From NCBI GenBank assembly GCA_023665185.1, contig JAMPEL010000008.1, positions 1 to 51,552 on the forward strand: DNA of 51,552 nucleotides, read 5' to 3'. This stretch comes from Roseburia sp. (GTDB taxonomy: Bacteria; Bacteroidota; Bacteroidia; Bacteroidales; Bacteroidaceae). How positions within the stretch are numbered: the first letter of the stretch is position 1; the number at the start of each line of letters is the position of its first letter. The translations under genes and the position numbers were made by a program. Positions 1 to 10,118 of this stretch are shown here, piece by piece. The notes below the pieces were generated by a model. The model was given only the letters and a program-made list of their open reading frames with translations. It did not search any database and was not told the origin of the DNA.

Positions 1-420
1 TTCCATGCCCCGAAAAACAAAAATGGATTTTGAACCCGAAAAAAGACAATTTTAACAATGAAATTCTGTAACTTGTTGATTATCAATGCATCCTATTTTG
101 TACTCAACCCTTAGTTTTTGGTCTAAAACTGCTCCTTTTTTGTAAAAATAGTATTTGGTTGATTATCAGGTGTTTATCGATAAAGTCCCGAAAAAACAGA
201 CAACGATACGGTGTGGACAATTGTGGGAGATGTTAAATTTGACCTTTTTTGCCAAGTGACATAATGTCAGCAATACCTGTATGCATACGGTTGCCTGACA
301 ATATGTGCGGCAGAATGATACGAGTATGTGTGGCTTCCATTATACATAAGGTGTAGACAAGAGGTGTGATGGGTGTAGAGATGCGGCGATTTTTTCAAAC
401 GAGAGCTGTACTCATAGTGT
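1..420. repeat. Composite intergenic repeat, copy 1 (window edge)
   Basis: This noncoding stretch matches 24066-24485 as a diverged direct copy. Shared blocks include the opening TTCCATGCCCCGAAAAACAA, GATTATCAATNCATCCTATT, a second GATTATCA site, the palindrome TGACATAATGTCA (257-269) and ATATGTGCGGCAGAATG. The first base of the window falls inside the repeat, so the left edge is probably an assembly break. Like the other copy it lies upstream of a plus-strand gene. I see no credible gene in it; a short open frame at 419-601 has no start context and no recognisable product. Confidence 0.8.
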
Positions 421-631
421 GATTGCCATTCTCACTCGAAATATTGGGTGTGCCGAAAATAAACTTGTGATGAAGCACAAGCATAATTATATTCCAGTTC
501 AGGACTTCGTAGAATCAGATAAATGCAATGACGGTAGGGCTTGGTTCGTTTTGAACAGTTCTGCGAAGTTTGATTTCTTTTCTTATTATATAAATATGTG
601 ATGATTTGATATGCATTTCAAATAAAATTTG

Positions 632-639
632 TATTTTTG
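632..639 (+). promoter_or_regulatory. Bacteroidetes -7 box before the AraC gene
   Basis: TATTTTTG fits the Bacteroidetes -7 element TAnnTTTG. The best upstream TTTG (605-608) is 23 bases away, longer than the usual 19-20. The box ends only three bases before the ATG, so a transcript from here would be almost leaderless. Confidence 0.45.
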
Positions 640-642
640 CAC

Positions 643-1458
643 ATGGGAAAAGAAAAAGTATTTGATAAGATAATCATTACCGATACATTGGAAGGTTTGG
701 GTACAGGCAGATTGGAGAACTGTCTTGCTCATGCTTTGTGTGTTGGCGGGGGCATGGATTTTGATTTCAATGGCAATCATTTCACTATACAGAAAGGCGA
801 TTTAATCATCGTCCGCAAAGGCAGGCTGATTGAAAACATAAGCAGCACCGATGATTTCAAGGCTCGTGTGATTTATATTGATGCCGGGTTTATTGAATAT
901 TGTACTCCGCAGTCGAATTATGGTATGAAAGGACAGCTTGCATTGTTCATGAATCCAGTTATAAGACTTAACGACAAACAGTTTGCTTTGTGTATGAAGG
1001 ATTTTGACAGTGTGGAATATAGGGTGCTAACTACAGGCTTCGTATTCTATGAGGAAAGTATCCGTTGCGCTGTGCAGTTGATGATTCTGGACTTTTTTGA
1101 TTTTCATGCTTATAATAATGGAGAGGACATGGTGTCATCGCAATATGCGCTGATAATGAACAGATTCCTTGCTATGCTTGAAAATGGTGAGTACAGGAGC
1201 AATCGCGAAGTGACCTATTATGCCTCAGAACTCTGTGTGACAGCCAAATATCTTTCGGAAGTATGCAAGAAAACAAGCGGACATTCCGCCAATTTTTGGA
1301 TAAACCGCTATACTATTCTTGACATATCCAGGCTGTTGAGCGACAAGAGAATTACTTTTGTTGAAATATCCGACCGTTTCGGATTCTCGTCGCCTGCCTA
1401 TTTCAGCCGCTATGTGCAGCGTTATCTCGGTATGCGCCCGACCGATTGCCGCGAATAA
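643..1458 (+). CDS. AraC-family transcriptional regulator
   Basis: A 271-residue protein whose last 80 or so residues form the AraC/XylS DNA-binding domain. The second helix-turn-helix region reads FVEISDRFGFSSPAYFSRYV followed by the usual G-x-x-P turn (GMRPTD). The N-terminal part (residues 1-160) looks like a cupin-type sensor domain, with IQKGDLIIVRKG as a typical beta-turn stretch. ATG 643 is preferred over the in-frame TTG two codons upstream. It is monocistronic, ends in a bidirectional terminator, and faces the recF operon. The ligand and target genes cannot be told from sequence; in Bacteroidales such stand-alone regulators often control neighbouring metabolic or efflux genes, but no obvious target is next to it. 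Confidence 0.85.
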   Translation: MGKEKVFDKIIITDTLEGLGTGRLENCLAHALCVGGGMDFDFNGNHFTIQKGDLIIVRKGRLIENISSTDDFKARVIYIDAGFIEYCTPQSNYGMKGQLALFMNPVIRLNDKQFALCMKDFDSVEYRVLTTGFVFYEESIRCAVQLMILDFFDFHAYNNGEDMVSSQYALIMNRFLAMLENGEYRSNREVTYYASELCVTAKYLSEVCKKTSGHSANFWINRYTILDISRLLSDKRITFVEISDRFGFSSPAYFSRYVQRYLGMRPTDCRE

Positions 1459-1479
1459 TATTCTATTCGGCCTTTCCAT

Positions 1480-1532
1480 AAATCAAACAGGAGAATACTG
1501 TCCGTCAAGGATACCATTCTCCTGTTTGATTT
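1480..1532. terminator. Bidirectional terminator
   Basis: A perfect 17-bp stem (1480-1496 with 1516-1532) and a 19-base loop lie between the converging AraC gene and the DUF721/recF operon. A-rich and T-rich flanks on both sides suit termination in both directions. Confidence 0.75.
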
Positions 1533-1575
1533 CCGGAAAATGATTCTGGTCACTTGCGCTTTGTTTTATTTGCGG

Positions 1576-1866
1576 TTAATAGAATATGATGTCTGTAATG
1601 ACCTGCGCTTTTACATGCTCATTCAACCGCTTGGTCAAGGTGGCGCGCGACATACTCAAATCTTGTCTTAAAACAGATGATTTGATTTGTATGTATAACG
1701 TTTGGTTTTTGATGAAAATATTGCCTGTGTACCGGGCAATCCCTTCTCCCATCACTTCTTTCCATGACTCAATAAGCCTGTATTGGTTCAGGGGGGTCTC
1801 CAATCCTTCCTGTCTCATGAACTGGTTTATAATGGCGCCTATTTGTTCTGCATTGCTGTGTCGCAT
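1576..1866 (-). CDS. DUF721 (DciA-like) protein
   Basis: A 96-residue protein of the DUF721 family, which includes DciA, the replicative-helicase operator of many bacteria. The family core is visible as W-K-E-V-M-G (residues 35-40), then the beta-strand IFIKNQTLYIQIKSSVLRQD and a closing helix. It lies 54 bases downstream of recF on the same strand, the common arrangement in Bacteroidetes, and is probably cotranscribed with it. A role in replication initiation or helicase loading is inferred from the family; nothing in the sequence shows it directly. Length is usual for the short Bacteroidetes members. Confidence 0.8.
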   Translation of the reverse strand: MRHSNAEQIGAIINQFMRQEGLETPLNQYRLIESWKEVMGEGIARYTGNIFIKNQTLYIQIKSSVLRQDLSMSRATLTKRLNEHVKAQVITDIIFY

Positions 1867-1920
1867 AGTCTGTTGTATTAAAGTGGGTTGTTTGGGGGTG
1901 TGGCTATCTCTGCATTTCAG

Positions 1921-3018
1921 TTACAGGCAGCTTATGTTTCCATTGCAGACAGTGAATATCTTGTATTCTCCGTTAGAACGCTCAAGTATCTTGTCGAGGT
2001 TCTCGCGGTTGGTGTCTGTGATGAAAATCTGTCCAAATGCAGAACTTGATACGAGTGATACGATTTGTTCTACCCGATTGGTGTCGAGTTTGTCGAAGAT
2101 GTCGTCAAGAAGAAGCAGTGGAGTTGTGTGGCTGCCAGTATTGCTCAGGAACTTGAACTGCGCCAGTTTCAATGAAATCAGATATGTCTTGTTTTGTCCT
2201 TGCGACCCTTCCCGCTTGATAGGAAATCCGTCGAGAGTCATTTCAAGCTCGTCCTTGTGAATGCCATGCAGGGAATATCCGACGGCACGGTCTTTCATCC
2301 TGTCTCTTTGTATCACCTCTAATAGATTCCCGCGTTGGCAATGGCTTGTGTAAGTCAGGCCGACTGTCTCGTGACCGCCTGAAATGTGTGTGTAAAATTC
2401 CTGAAACACAGGTATGAACTCTTCAATAAATGCTTTCCGGTACTCATAGACTACGGTGCCTGTCTCTGCCATCATTTCCTCGAAAGCGGACAGGATTTCT
2501 TCATTAGGCTCCTCTTCGCTTTTCAGCATGGCATTGCGCTGCTGTAAGGCGCGGTTGTATTTGATGAGCGAGTTCATGTAGTCTTTGTTGTATTGCGATA
2601 TGACCACATCCATGAAGCGTCTTCGCTCTTCGCTTCCGCCAAGTATCAGCTCGCTGTCGTTGGGCGACACCATGATGAGCGGCAGAAGTCCGATATGCTC
2701 AGACAGCCGTTTGTAATCTTTCTTGTTGCGCTTGAACCGCTTTTTCTGATGCAGGCGCATTCCGCACGATATTTCTTCTCCGATGCCGTTGATGTTGTAA
2801 AGTCCTTGTAGCATCAGAAAGTCTTGGCCGTGAAGAATGTTTTGTGAGTCGACCGGACAAGATGCGCTTTTTGTGAATGAAAGGAAGTAGATGGAATCAA
2901 GGATGTTTGTTTTCCCTTCTCCGTTGCTACCGATGAAACAGTTGATTTTGGGTGAAAAGTCAAGAACTGCCTCCGATATATTTTTATAGTTTATGATTGT
3001 TAGATTTTTGAGTTCCAT
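1921..3018 (-). CDS. recF: DNA replication and repair protein RecF
   Basis: A 365-residue SMC-like ATPase that loads RecA at single-stranded gaps together with RecO and RecR. Visible motifs are Walker A GSNGEGKT (residues 30-37), the ABC signature SQGQNKT (about 273-280) and Walker B LLLLDDIFDKLD (about 301-312). The frame extends 19 codons upstream, but the start at MELKNLTIINYKN is chosen because it matches the RecF N-terminus and because a -7 box (TATTTTTG) lies immediately before that ATG. The extended start would place the promoter inside the gene. Downstream is DUF721. Length and motifs are complete, so the protein should be functional. Confidence 0.95.
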   Translation of the reverse strand: MELKNLTIINYKNISEAVLDFSPKINCFIGSNGEGKTNILDSIYFLSFTKSASCPVDSQNILHGQDFLMLQGLYNINGIGEEISCGMRLHQKKRFKRNKKDYKRLSEHIGLLPLIMVSPNDSELILGGSEERRRFMDVVISQYNKDYMNSLIKYNRALQQRNAMLKSEEEPNEEILSAFEEMMAETGTVVYEYRKAFIEEFIPVFQEFYTHISGGHETVGLTYTSHCQRGNLLEVIQRDRMKDRAVGYSLHGIHKDELEMTLDGFPIKREGSQGQNKTYLISLKLAQFKFLSNTGSHTTPLLLLDDIFDKLDTNRVEQIVSLVSSSAFGQIFITDTNRENLDKILERSNGEYKIFTVCNGNISCL

Positions 3019-3021
3019 GCT

Positions 3022-3029
3022 GCAAAAAT
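3022..3029 (-). promoter_or_regulatory. -7 box directly before recF
   Basis: On the minus strand TATTTTTG ends three bases before the recF ATG. As for the AraC gene, this implies a leaderless or nearly leaderless mRNA unless the true promoter is elsewhere. Confidence 0.4.
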
Positions 3030-3114
3030 ACGTATAATTTATGTTCGAGGGAAAAAAAAAGGCTTTTTGAGCCATTTTCGGCGCAAAAAAGGTGCGCGTT
3101 TCATATTAAATTGT

Positions 3115-3122
3115 TACTTTTG
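3115..3122 (+). promoter_or_regulatory. -7 box before tRNA-Gly
   Basis: TACTTTTG 22 bases before the tRNA fits TAnnTTTG. No clear TTTG is seen at the usual upstream distance. Confidence 0.5.
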
Positions 3123-3144
3123 CATATCCAAACGCAAGAGAAAT

Positions 3145-3217
3145 GCGGCAATAGCTCAGTTGGTAGAGCATCGGCTTCCCAAGCCGAGGGTCACGGGTTC
3201 GAGTCCCGCTTGCCGCT
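3145..3217 (+). tRNA. tRNA-Gly (anticodon CCC)
   Basis: A 73-nt cloverleaf with acceptor GCGGCAA/TTGCCGC, a D-arm AGCTCAGTTGGTAGAGCA, anticodon loop TTCCCAA and T-arm GGGTTCGAGTCCC. The anticodon CCC reads GGG. No CCA is encoded, as is usual in this group. Confidence 0.95.
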
Positions 3218-3270
3218 CTGATGCTTTAAGGGCATTTATTTTATTACAAACAGAAGAGGCTGTATCAGAT

Positions 3271-4653
3271 ATGATTGTAATGACTTTCATCATAGTGGCT
3301 GTTTTGCTTGTTGGATATCTGATGATGAGCACAGAACAGGTGAATCACATAAACCGCGCTGCTGTCGCAATGTTTTGCGGTGTTATAGTTTGGATTCTGT
3401 ATATGATACACGGAGGCGATTTCCTTCGCCTTATGCACCCTGAAGAATATGACGCTTTTCTTGGAGGCAGGCTGTCAACTCCTGAGACTGTGAAGGAGTT
3501 TGTGGCTGACAATATCATTGTGAGGTATATTGCCGAGGCATGCTCCGTCATTTTGTTCCTGATTGCCACGAATACCATTGTGGAGGTTATGAATAATAAC
3601 GGTGTGTTCGACTCTCTTGTCCGGTGGTTGCGTATGCGCAGCAGCCGTAGATTTCTGTGGGTGATTTCCATTCTTACTTTCTTTATCTCTGCTAATGTGG
3701 ATAATCTGACCACGGTTGTGCTGATGATTTCAATCATGGGACAGGTGGTCCGCTCACATTATCAAAGAGTGATTTACGCATGTGCGATTATGATTGCGGC
3801 GAACTTGGGAGGCTCATTTACAGTAATTGGCGATATGACATCCCTGATGCTGTGGGTGCGTGGGGTGATAACTCCGACCGCATTTGCCGCCGGGGTGTTC
3901 CTTCCAGCTTTTTCCACTTTGTGTGTGTTTAATCTGCTTGTATCGTCCATGCTTGTGGGAAAGGTGGAGGTGTCCTCTATATTAAGTCGGTATGACGGCA
4001 ATGATTCTTATCTGTCTGTGTGGCAGAAGATTCTTATATTGGTAATAGGTCTGGTTGGACTGTGGTCTATTCCGACATTACATTTTGTGACCAAACTGCC
4101 TCCTTTCCTCGGCGCATTATGTGTGTTGGCTCTGATTTGGGTTGTGGAAGGCATTTGCAATCTTGAGCGCAATGGAAACATCTTGTTTGTACAACGGCAT
4201 TATTTGCGAAACACGGAATTTATAGGAATGCGTATAATTCTTTATTTTGTGGGCATTTCTCTGGGTGTAGGAGTGTTGAAAGAGTGTGGCTTCTTGGATT
4301 TTATTGCAAGCTGGCTGGAAAACAATGTGGACAATGTATATATATATGGTATATTGACCGGACTGATTTCGAGTGTAGTCGATAATGTGCCATTTGTCAT
4401 GATTGGTATGAACCTGTTCCCTTTTGACATGCAGGGTGGGGAAGCCTCCGAGTTTGTGTTGAACGGCTCGTATTGGCAACTTCTGTCTTTCTGCTGTGCG
4501 ATTGGCGGCTCGTTGTTGTTTGTCGGCTCGTTAGCCGGACAGTCGGTTTTGCAACTTGAAAGAATACGTATTATATGGTATGTCCGTCATATTATGTGGC
4601 GTGTTTTTGTCGCATGGGCTGTTGGAATGCTCGTGTTTTGGTTAACCCATTAA
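3271..4653 (+). CDS. nhaD: NhaD-type Na+/H+ antiporter
   Basis: A 460-residue polytopic inner-membrane protein that fits the NhaD family of sodium/proton antiporters (ion-transporter superfamily). About a dozen hydrophobic segments are visible. The two inverted halves carry related polar breaks: [20 protein letters not shown] in the first half and [17 protein letters not shown] in the second, the D-N-x-[TP] motifs expected at the ion site. The reading frame runs upstream through the tRNA, so the start is placed at ATG 3271; ATG 3283 is an alternative. It is followed after 10 bases by pfkA, suggesting cotranscription. The likely role is sodium and pH homeostasis. Confidence 0.85.
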   Translation: MIVMTFIIVAVLLVGYLMMSTEQVNHINRAAVAMFCGVIVWILYMIHGGDFLRLMHPEEYDAFLGGRLSTPETVKEFVADNIIVRYIAEACSVILFLIATNTIVEVMNNNGVFDSLVRWLRMRSSRRFLWVISILTFFISANVDNLTTVVLMISIMGQVVRSHYQRVIYACAIMIAANLGGSFTVIGDMTSLMLWVRGVITPTAFAAGVFLPAFSTLCVFNLLVSSMLVGKVEVSSILSRYDGNDSYLSVWQKILILVIGLVGLWSIPTLHFVTKLPPFLGALCVLALIWVVEGICNLERNGNILFVQRHYLRNTEFIGMRIILYFVGISLGVGVLKECGFLDFIASWLENNVDNVYIYGILTGLISSVVDNVPFVMIGMNLFPFDMQGGEASEFVLNGSYWQLLSFCCAIGGSLLFVGSLAGQSVLQLERIRIIWYVRHIMWRVFVAWAVGMLVFWLTH

Positions 4654-4663
4654 ACTTGTTTTT

Positions 4664-5641
4664 ATGTCAAGAATAAATTGTATAGGTATATTGACATCGG
4701 GAGGCGATTCGCCCGGTATGAATGCTGCGATACGTGCTGTTACCCGAACCGCTATTTGTAAGGGATTCGGAGTGAAGGGTATCTATCGTGGATACGATGG
4801 TCTGGTAAATGATGAGATTGTATCGTTTACAACAGAAAGCGTAAGTAATGTCATTGCCCGTGGCGGTACAATACTTAAAAGTGCCCGTTCTAAGGCTTTC
4901 ATGACTCCGGAAGGACGTAAGCAGGCTTACGACAACATGGTAAAAGAAGGTATTGACGCGCTTGTGGTGATTGGCGGAAATGGCTCTTTGACCGGAGCGC
5001 GTATTTTTGCGGATGAGTTTAATGTGCCTTGCATAGGTTTGCCGGGAACGATAGACAATGATTTGTATGGTACAGACCTTACTATCGGTTATGACACGAC
5101 TCTGAATACGATTGTTGAGTGTGTGGACAAGATACGGGATACGGCCAATTCGCATGAGCGTATCTTCTTTGTGGAGGTGATGGGGCGCGATGCCGGTTTT
5201 CTGGCTCAAAACAGTGCGATTGCCAGTGGAGCCGAAGCTGCGATAATTCCAGAGGACAGTACGGATGCTGATCAATTGGAGCATTTTATCGGTCGTGGAA
5301 TACGTAAAAGCAAGAACTCAAGTATTGTGATTGTAAGTGAAAGTCCTAAATGTGGCGCGATGTTCTATGCCGACAGAGTGAAGAAAGAATATCCGCAATA
5401 TGATGTGCGTGTCTCGATATTGGGACACCTTCAGCGTGGAGGCTCGCCTTCTGCCCGTGACCGTATCCTTGCTTCAAGACTTGGGGCGGGAGCTGTTGAT
5501 GCGATACTTGACGGACAGCGTAATGTAATGGTTGGTATCCGGAATAACAATGTGGTGTATGTCCCGTTTACGGATGCTATCCGTAGCGACAAAGCAATGA
5601 ATAAGGACCTTATTCGTGTGCTTGACGAATTATCTATTTAA
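4664..5641 (+). CDS. pfkA: ATP-dependent 6-phosphofructokinase
   Basis: A 325-residue group-A phosphofructokinase converting fructose 6-phosphate and ATP to fructose 1,6-bisphosphate. Motifs are [12 protein letters not shown] near the N-terminus, GGNGS (104-108), the catalytic loop GTIDND (128-133) and MGRDAGFLA. Glycine at the second position after GGN marks the ATP rather than the pyrophosphate type. The Asp that usually precedes it (GGDGS) is Asn here, a conservative change at a Mg-binding position. The gene starts 10 bases after nhaD and is followed 24 bases later by miaA, forming a compact operon. Confidence 0.95.
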   Translation: MSRINCIGILTSGGDSPGMNAAIRAVTRTAICKGFGVKGIYRGYDGLVNDEIVSFTTESVSNVIARGGTILKSARSKAFMTPEGRKQAYDNMVKEGIDALVVIGGNGSLTGARIFADEFNVPCIGLPGTIDNDLYGTDLTIGYDTTLNTIVECVDKIRDTANSHERIFFVEVMGRDAGFLAQNSAIASGAEAAIIPEDSTDADQLEHFIGRGIRKSKNSSIVIVSESPKCGAMFYADRVKKEYPQYDVRVSILGHLQRGGSPSARDRILASRLGAGAVDAILDGQRNVMVGIRNNNVVYVPFTDAIRSDKAMNKDLIRVLDELSI

Positions 5642-5665
5642 GAAATACTGCTTTCGTTTTTTTTG

Positions 5666-6607
5666 ATGATGAAATCTATGATCACCATTCTTGGGCCTAC
5701 AGCGTGCGGCAAAACAACTTTTGCCGCACACTTGGCTCATGACATTGGTGGCGAAATAATAAGTGCGGATAGCCGGCAGGTCTATCGTGCTATGGATATT
5801 GGTACAGGAAAGGACTTGGATGATTATATTGTGGCAGGCGATAAGATACCCTATCACTTGATTGATATTGTAGATGCCGGAGAAAAGTATAATGTATTCA
5901 GGTATCAACATGATTTTTTGGAAGTGTATAATGATATATGCTCCAGAAACGTGGTGCCTATTTTATGTGGAGGAACAGGGCTGTATATAGAAAGCGTGCT
6001 TCGCAGCTATCATTTGAGTCCCGTACCCCAGAACCCTGTTTTGCGTGAGTCGCTTGCCGGAAAGACGCTTGAGGAACTTACGGAGATTCTCCGGGGATAT
6101 AAGGCTCTGCATAATACCACCGATACGGATACAGTGCAGCGTGCGATAAGAGCTATTGAGATAGAGGATTATTGTGCGAAAATACCACTTGAAGACAGAT
6201 GTTTTCCCGAAGTGGATACTCTTGTTGTCGGACTTGATATAGAACGTGGCCTTAGGCGTGAGAAGATTACAAAAAGGCTGAAGCAACGCTTGGATGAAGG
6301 GATGGTGGAGGAAGTGAAAAGACTTCTTGACAAAGGTGTTAGTCCTGACGATTTAATATATTATGGTCTTGAATACAAATATCTGACGTTGTATGTTATA
6401 GGGAAAATGTCATATGAGGAGATGGTCCGGCTTCTTGAGATTGCTATTCATCAGTTTGCAAAAAGACAAATGACATGGTTCCGTGGAATGGAGCGAAGAG
6501 GTATCAAGATAAATTGGATAGATGCGGCTTTGCCTGTAGATGAACGTCTGGAAATGGTCAGATGTTTATGGAACGATTATAATCTTGGAAAATATGGTGA
6601 CAAGTAA
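5666..6607 (+). CDS. miaA: tRNA dimethylallyltransferase
   Basis: A 313-residue IPP/DMAPP transferase that isoprenylates A37 of tRNAs reading codons that begin with U. The P-loop GPTACGKT lies near the N-terminus, followed by the family motif SADSRQVYRAMDIGTGKD and the GGTGLYI stretch. Two adjacent ATG codons (5666, 5669) follow an in-frame TTG; the first ATG is used here. Some Bacteroidales carry two MiaA paralogues and this may be either one. The 3' end overlaps the downstream lipid-kinase-like gene by 14 bases, implying translational coupling. Confidence 0.9.
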   Translation: MMKSMITILGPTACGKTTFAAHLAHDIGGEIISADSRQVYRAMDIGTGKDLDDYIVAGDKIPYHLIDIVDAGEKYNVFRYQHDFLEVYNDICSRNVVPILCGGTGLYIESVLRSYHLSPVPQNPVLRESLAGKTLEELTEILRGYKALHNTTDTDTVQRAIRAIEIEDYCAKIPLEDRCFPEVDTLVVGLDIERGLRREKITKRLKQRLDEGMVEEVKRLLDKGVSPDDLIYYGLEYKYLTLYVIGKMSYEEMVRLLEIAIHQFAKRQMTWFRGMERRGIKINWIDAALPVDERLEMVRCLWNDYNLGKYGDK

Positions 6608-7523
6608 AGAGCGGTGGGGCATCATTTATAGTCCTCGTGCTGGTTCTTATAACGCGCATAAACGATGGGACATGATTCGTTCTTATATAGAATCGAAAGG
6701 TGTCCAGTATGACTATGTTCAGTCCGAGGGTTTTGGTTCTGTAGAACGTTTGGCCGCTATGTTGTGTGCTAATGGCTACAGGACTATAGTGCTTGTTGGT
6801 GGCGACGGTACTTTGAATGATGCAATCAATGGAATACTTTGTTGTCCAGAACTGCCGGAAGATTTCGCCTTGGCTGTTATCCCTAATGGAATAGGAAATG
6901 ATTTCGCAAGATTTTGGGGAATGGCTGTGGATGATTATAAGCACTTGATAGATAATATTATAGTTCGACGTGTACGCCTGATTGATGTTGGAGTCTGTTC
7001 TTTTGTGGATGAAAATAATATACCTCAGAAGCGGTTCTTCTTGAATTGCATAAATATAGGTCTTGGAGCACGCCTTGTACAGTTGACGGATGAGGCTATG
7101 CGTTTTATTGGTTCAAAGTGTCTTTCCACAGTTTCTATTGCCATTGCTCAAATTTTTGAGCGTAAGGCTTTTAATGTGGAGTTTGTAATTGATAAAGAGG
7201 CTTTTTCTCAGGAAGTCATGTCGATATGTATAGGAAATAGTCATGGGTATGGTCAGACTCCTAATGCTGTACCTTATAATGGATTGCTTGATATGTCTGT
7301 AATTACAAGACCTAAATGGTGGCAGCTTTTTGAAGGATTTTGGCTTCTTGGAAAAGGGCATTTCTTGAATTATAAGAATGTTCGTCCTTTTCGTGCTTCT
7401 CGTATAGAACTAATAGATATAGGAAAGGCTTTTATCAGTCTTGATGGCAGAATGTTGCAGTCGAGATATGTTGGTAAGATTGAAGTTGGAGTAAGAAAAG
7501 AATTGGTGAACTTTATAATATGA
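6594..7523 (+). CDS. Diacylglycerol kinase-family lipid kinase
   Basis: A 309-residue member of the DAGK/YegS/LcbK family. The nucleotide-binding motif GGDGTLNDA is at residues 69-77, followed by PNGIGNDFAR (about 98-107). The C-terminal half has the beta-sandwich seen in YegS. Substrate could be diacylglycerol or a sphingoid base; Bacteroidales make sphingolipids, so the latter is possible but unproven. ATG 6594 is chosen because residues upstream in this frame overlap miaA and do not resemble the family N-terminus. The gene is last in the nhaD-pfkA-miaA run and is followed by a terminator. Confidence 0.85.
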   Translation: MVTSKERWGIIYSPRAGSYNAHKRWDMIRSYIESKGVQYDYVQSEGFGSVERLAAMLCANGYRTIVLVGGDGTLNDAINGILCCPELPEDFALAVIPNGIGNDFARFWGMAVDDYKHLIDNIIVRRVRLIDVGVCSFVDENNIPQKRFFLNCINIGLGARLVQLTDEAMRFIGSKCLSTVSIAIAQIFERKAFNVEFVIDKEAFSQEVMSICIGNSHGYGQTPNAVPYNGLLDMSVITRPKWWQLFEGFWLLGKGHFLNYKNVRPFRASRIELIDIGKAFISLDGRMLQSRYVGKIEVGVRKELVNFII

Positions 7524-7623
7524 TATTCTTTATATTATAGTGAGAGTTGAGAAATAGCACAAGTATAGTATGTGTGGTCTGAACAGTTTGTGGCTATAGT
7601 TTTTGATAGAGTCGCAAAATAAT

Positions 7624-7664
7624 AGCGAAGAAGAAATGTCCGGTTAGGGATATTCTTCTTCGCT
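7624..7664. terminator. Terminator between converging genes
   Basis: A 12-bp perfect stem (AGCGAAGAAGAA with its complement, 7624-7635 and 7653-7664) is followed by GTTCTTTTTTC. The 3' arm and part of its flank recur at about 7679-7695. It ends the lipid-kinase operon and faces mscL. Confidence 0.75.
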
Positions 7665-7729
7665 GTTCTTTTTTCAGCTTCTTCGCTGTTCTTCTGTAAA
7701 ATCTTCGTGCTCTTTTTAAGAGCTGGATA

Positions 7730-8191
7730 CTATTTCTTCTCTTTCAATAAATCTCTTATTTCTGTAAGTAACAACTCCTCTTTGCTTGGTGCTGGTGGAG
7801 CGGCTGGAGTTTCAACTTCCTTCTCTTTCTTCTTGCGGAGTTCTGCCAGTTTTGTAATTCCTTTTATCATGAAGAATATGGCTAAGGCTATAATAAGAAA
7901 GTCAATGCAATTCTGTAGAAAGGCACCGTAATTGAATGTGACGGCATCTGCGGCTTGTGTGATTATATTGCCGTTTTCGTCTTTTACTTCTTGAATAGCA
8001 CTTTTCAGCGTTAATTTGAGATCTGAGAAATTCACTCCGCCTATGAGAAGACCAAGAGGCGGCATAATAATATCATTCACTGCGGAAGTGACAATCTTTC
8101 CAAAAGCTCCACCTATAATTACACCGACAGCCATGTCTACAACATTACCCTTGAGGGCAAAAGCTTTGAAGTCTTCAATAATTTTTCCCAT
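7730..8191 (-). CDS. mscL: Large-conductance mechanosensitive channel
   Basis: A 153-residue MscL, the emergency osmotic release valve of the inner membrane. The N-terminal amphipathic helix and TM1 are clear ([20 protein letters not shown]), the periplasmic loop is central, TM2 follows ([13 protein letters not shown]), and the cytoplasmic helix contains LLTEIRDLL at the extreme C-terminus. A proline/alanine-rich linker (about residues 130-137) precedes that helix. It is monocistronic and divergent from the small lipoprotein/gapA side. Length is typical of the family. Confidence 0.95.
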   Translation of the reverse strand: MGKIIEDFKAFALKGNVVDMAVGVIIGGAFGKIVTSAVNDIIMPPLGLLIGGVNFSDLKLTLKSAIQEVKDENGNIITQAADAVTFNYGAFLQNCIDFLIIALAIFFMIKGITKLAELRKKKEKEVETPAAPPAPSKEELLLTEIRDLLKEKK

Positions 8192-8230
8192 ATTTTTTGT
8201 CTTTGATTAAATATATTCTTGTTTCACTTG

Positions 8231-8259
8231 CAAAGTTAAGATATTTATTTGTAACTTTG
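8231..8259. promoter_or_regulatory. Divergent -7 boxes for mscL and the gapA side
   Basis: TAACTTTG occurs on the minus strand at 8231-8238 (towards mscL) and on the plus strand at 8252-8259 (towards the small open frame and gapA). Both fit TAnnTTTG, and the two are only 13 bases apart, so the promoters must overlap. Confidence 0.6.
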
Positions 8260-8281
8260 TGCGTGTAAAAATAATAAAACA

Positions 8282-8374
8282 ATGAAGATACGTATATTAT
8301 CAATGATAATGTTAATTATAGAATTGTTAGTGGTAGTAGCATGTTCAACAGCGCATCATTGTAATTGCGGATAA
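8282..8374 (+). CDS. Possible 30-residue lipoprotein
   Basis: A short frame encoding 30 residues: a lysine/arginine start (MKIRIL), a hydrophobic stretch, and VVVAC-ST as a plausible lipobox, ending in HHCNCG. It lies 22 bases after a good -7 box and 129 bases before gapA. If real, the mature lipopeptide would be about ten residues, rich in His and Cys. Short lipobox peptides of this size exist in Bacteroidales, but I cannot name a family. The promoter may instead serve gapA with a 230-base leader and the frame may be incidental. Confidence 0.4.
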   Translation: MKIRILSMIMLIIELLVVVACSTAHHCNCG

Positions 8375-8488
8375 TTCTGGATGCGGAAGTTTTCTTCCTG
8401 CATCGACTTTATTGGTTGCGGTAAAGGTAAAGATATAATTACTTAAAGAATAGAGATTAACAACAATATTTTTCAACCTTTTAATTAA

Positions 8489-9517
<1,029 letters not shown>

Positions 9518-9549
9518 TAGGCTTTCTCTTATAGGGATTGTATATGAAT

Positions 9550-9587
9550 TGCACCTCAAAAGTTTGGCACAAAACTTTTGGGGTGCA
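9550..9587 (+). terminator. Terminator after gapA
   Basis: A 16-bp stem (9550-9565 with 9572-9587, one wobble pair) with a six-base loop lies 32 bases after the gapA stop. The T-tract after it is short (TTATTATGG), so it may also act as an mRNA-stabilising hairpin. Confidence 0.65.
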
Positions 9588-9589
9588 TT

Positions 9590-10118
9590 ATTATGGTGTA
9601 GGCGCTGCGATTTTGAAGAATGGATTAATATCATAAGCCAAACTCATAGAAAAGCCAATACGGACTATTTGCCGGGAGTATCAGCAAACATGCCATAGTT
9701 CTCAATAGTTTTTCTTATATAAGAAATACGGAAGAAAGGTCTACTGGAACATGGTCGTTTCATTATACAACATGGAAGAAAAACTTGGCATTCTCATGGA
9801 GTTTTTTTGCCTTTTTCTACCTACATATGTTTGAACAAGTGGCTTTCGCTATTAAAGTCGAATGACTCTGCTGTTGCGGAAAGGGGCACGACTTCGATGC
9901 CGGAAAATTTAGAATTGCACCGCAAAGCGGGCTGTTGCTGTTCTTGTCTATACGATTTCCACCATATTCTTTGAATATGTCAAGAATTTTACCGAATTTT
10001 ACGATGAAATTATGCATAAGTGTGATTGTGGTAATCAATGGTTTAGTCACCACTAAAATACTAAATATAAGCGATGTGTATAACTTTTTCATTATAAGTG
10101 TTTTAATTCAACCAATAG
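9590..10118. other. Gene-free stretch, probable decayed DNA
   Basis: No intact gene is visible in about 530 bases. Translating the plus strand around 9820-9960 gives patches that look protein-like but are broken by stops, so this may be a decayed coding region. It marks the left border of the accessory segment containing the two insertion sequences. Confidence 0.4.

Noticed and set aside
419..601. Open frame of 60 codons before the AraC gene
   Set aside because: No family resemblance, GTG-type start without promoter context, and it lies at the edge of the noncoding repeat.
3019..3075. N-terminal extension of RecF by 19 residues
   Set aside because: The extra residues (MAQKAFFFPSNINYTYFCS) do not fit the RecF N-terminus and cover the likely promoter.
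3067..3270. N-terminal extension of NhaD by 68 residues
   Set aside because: It would run straight through the tRNA-Gly gene.
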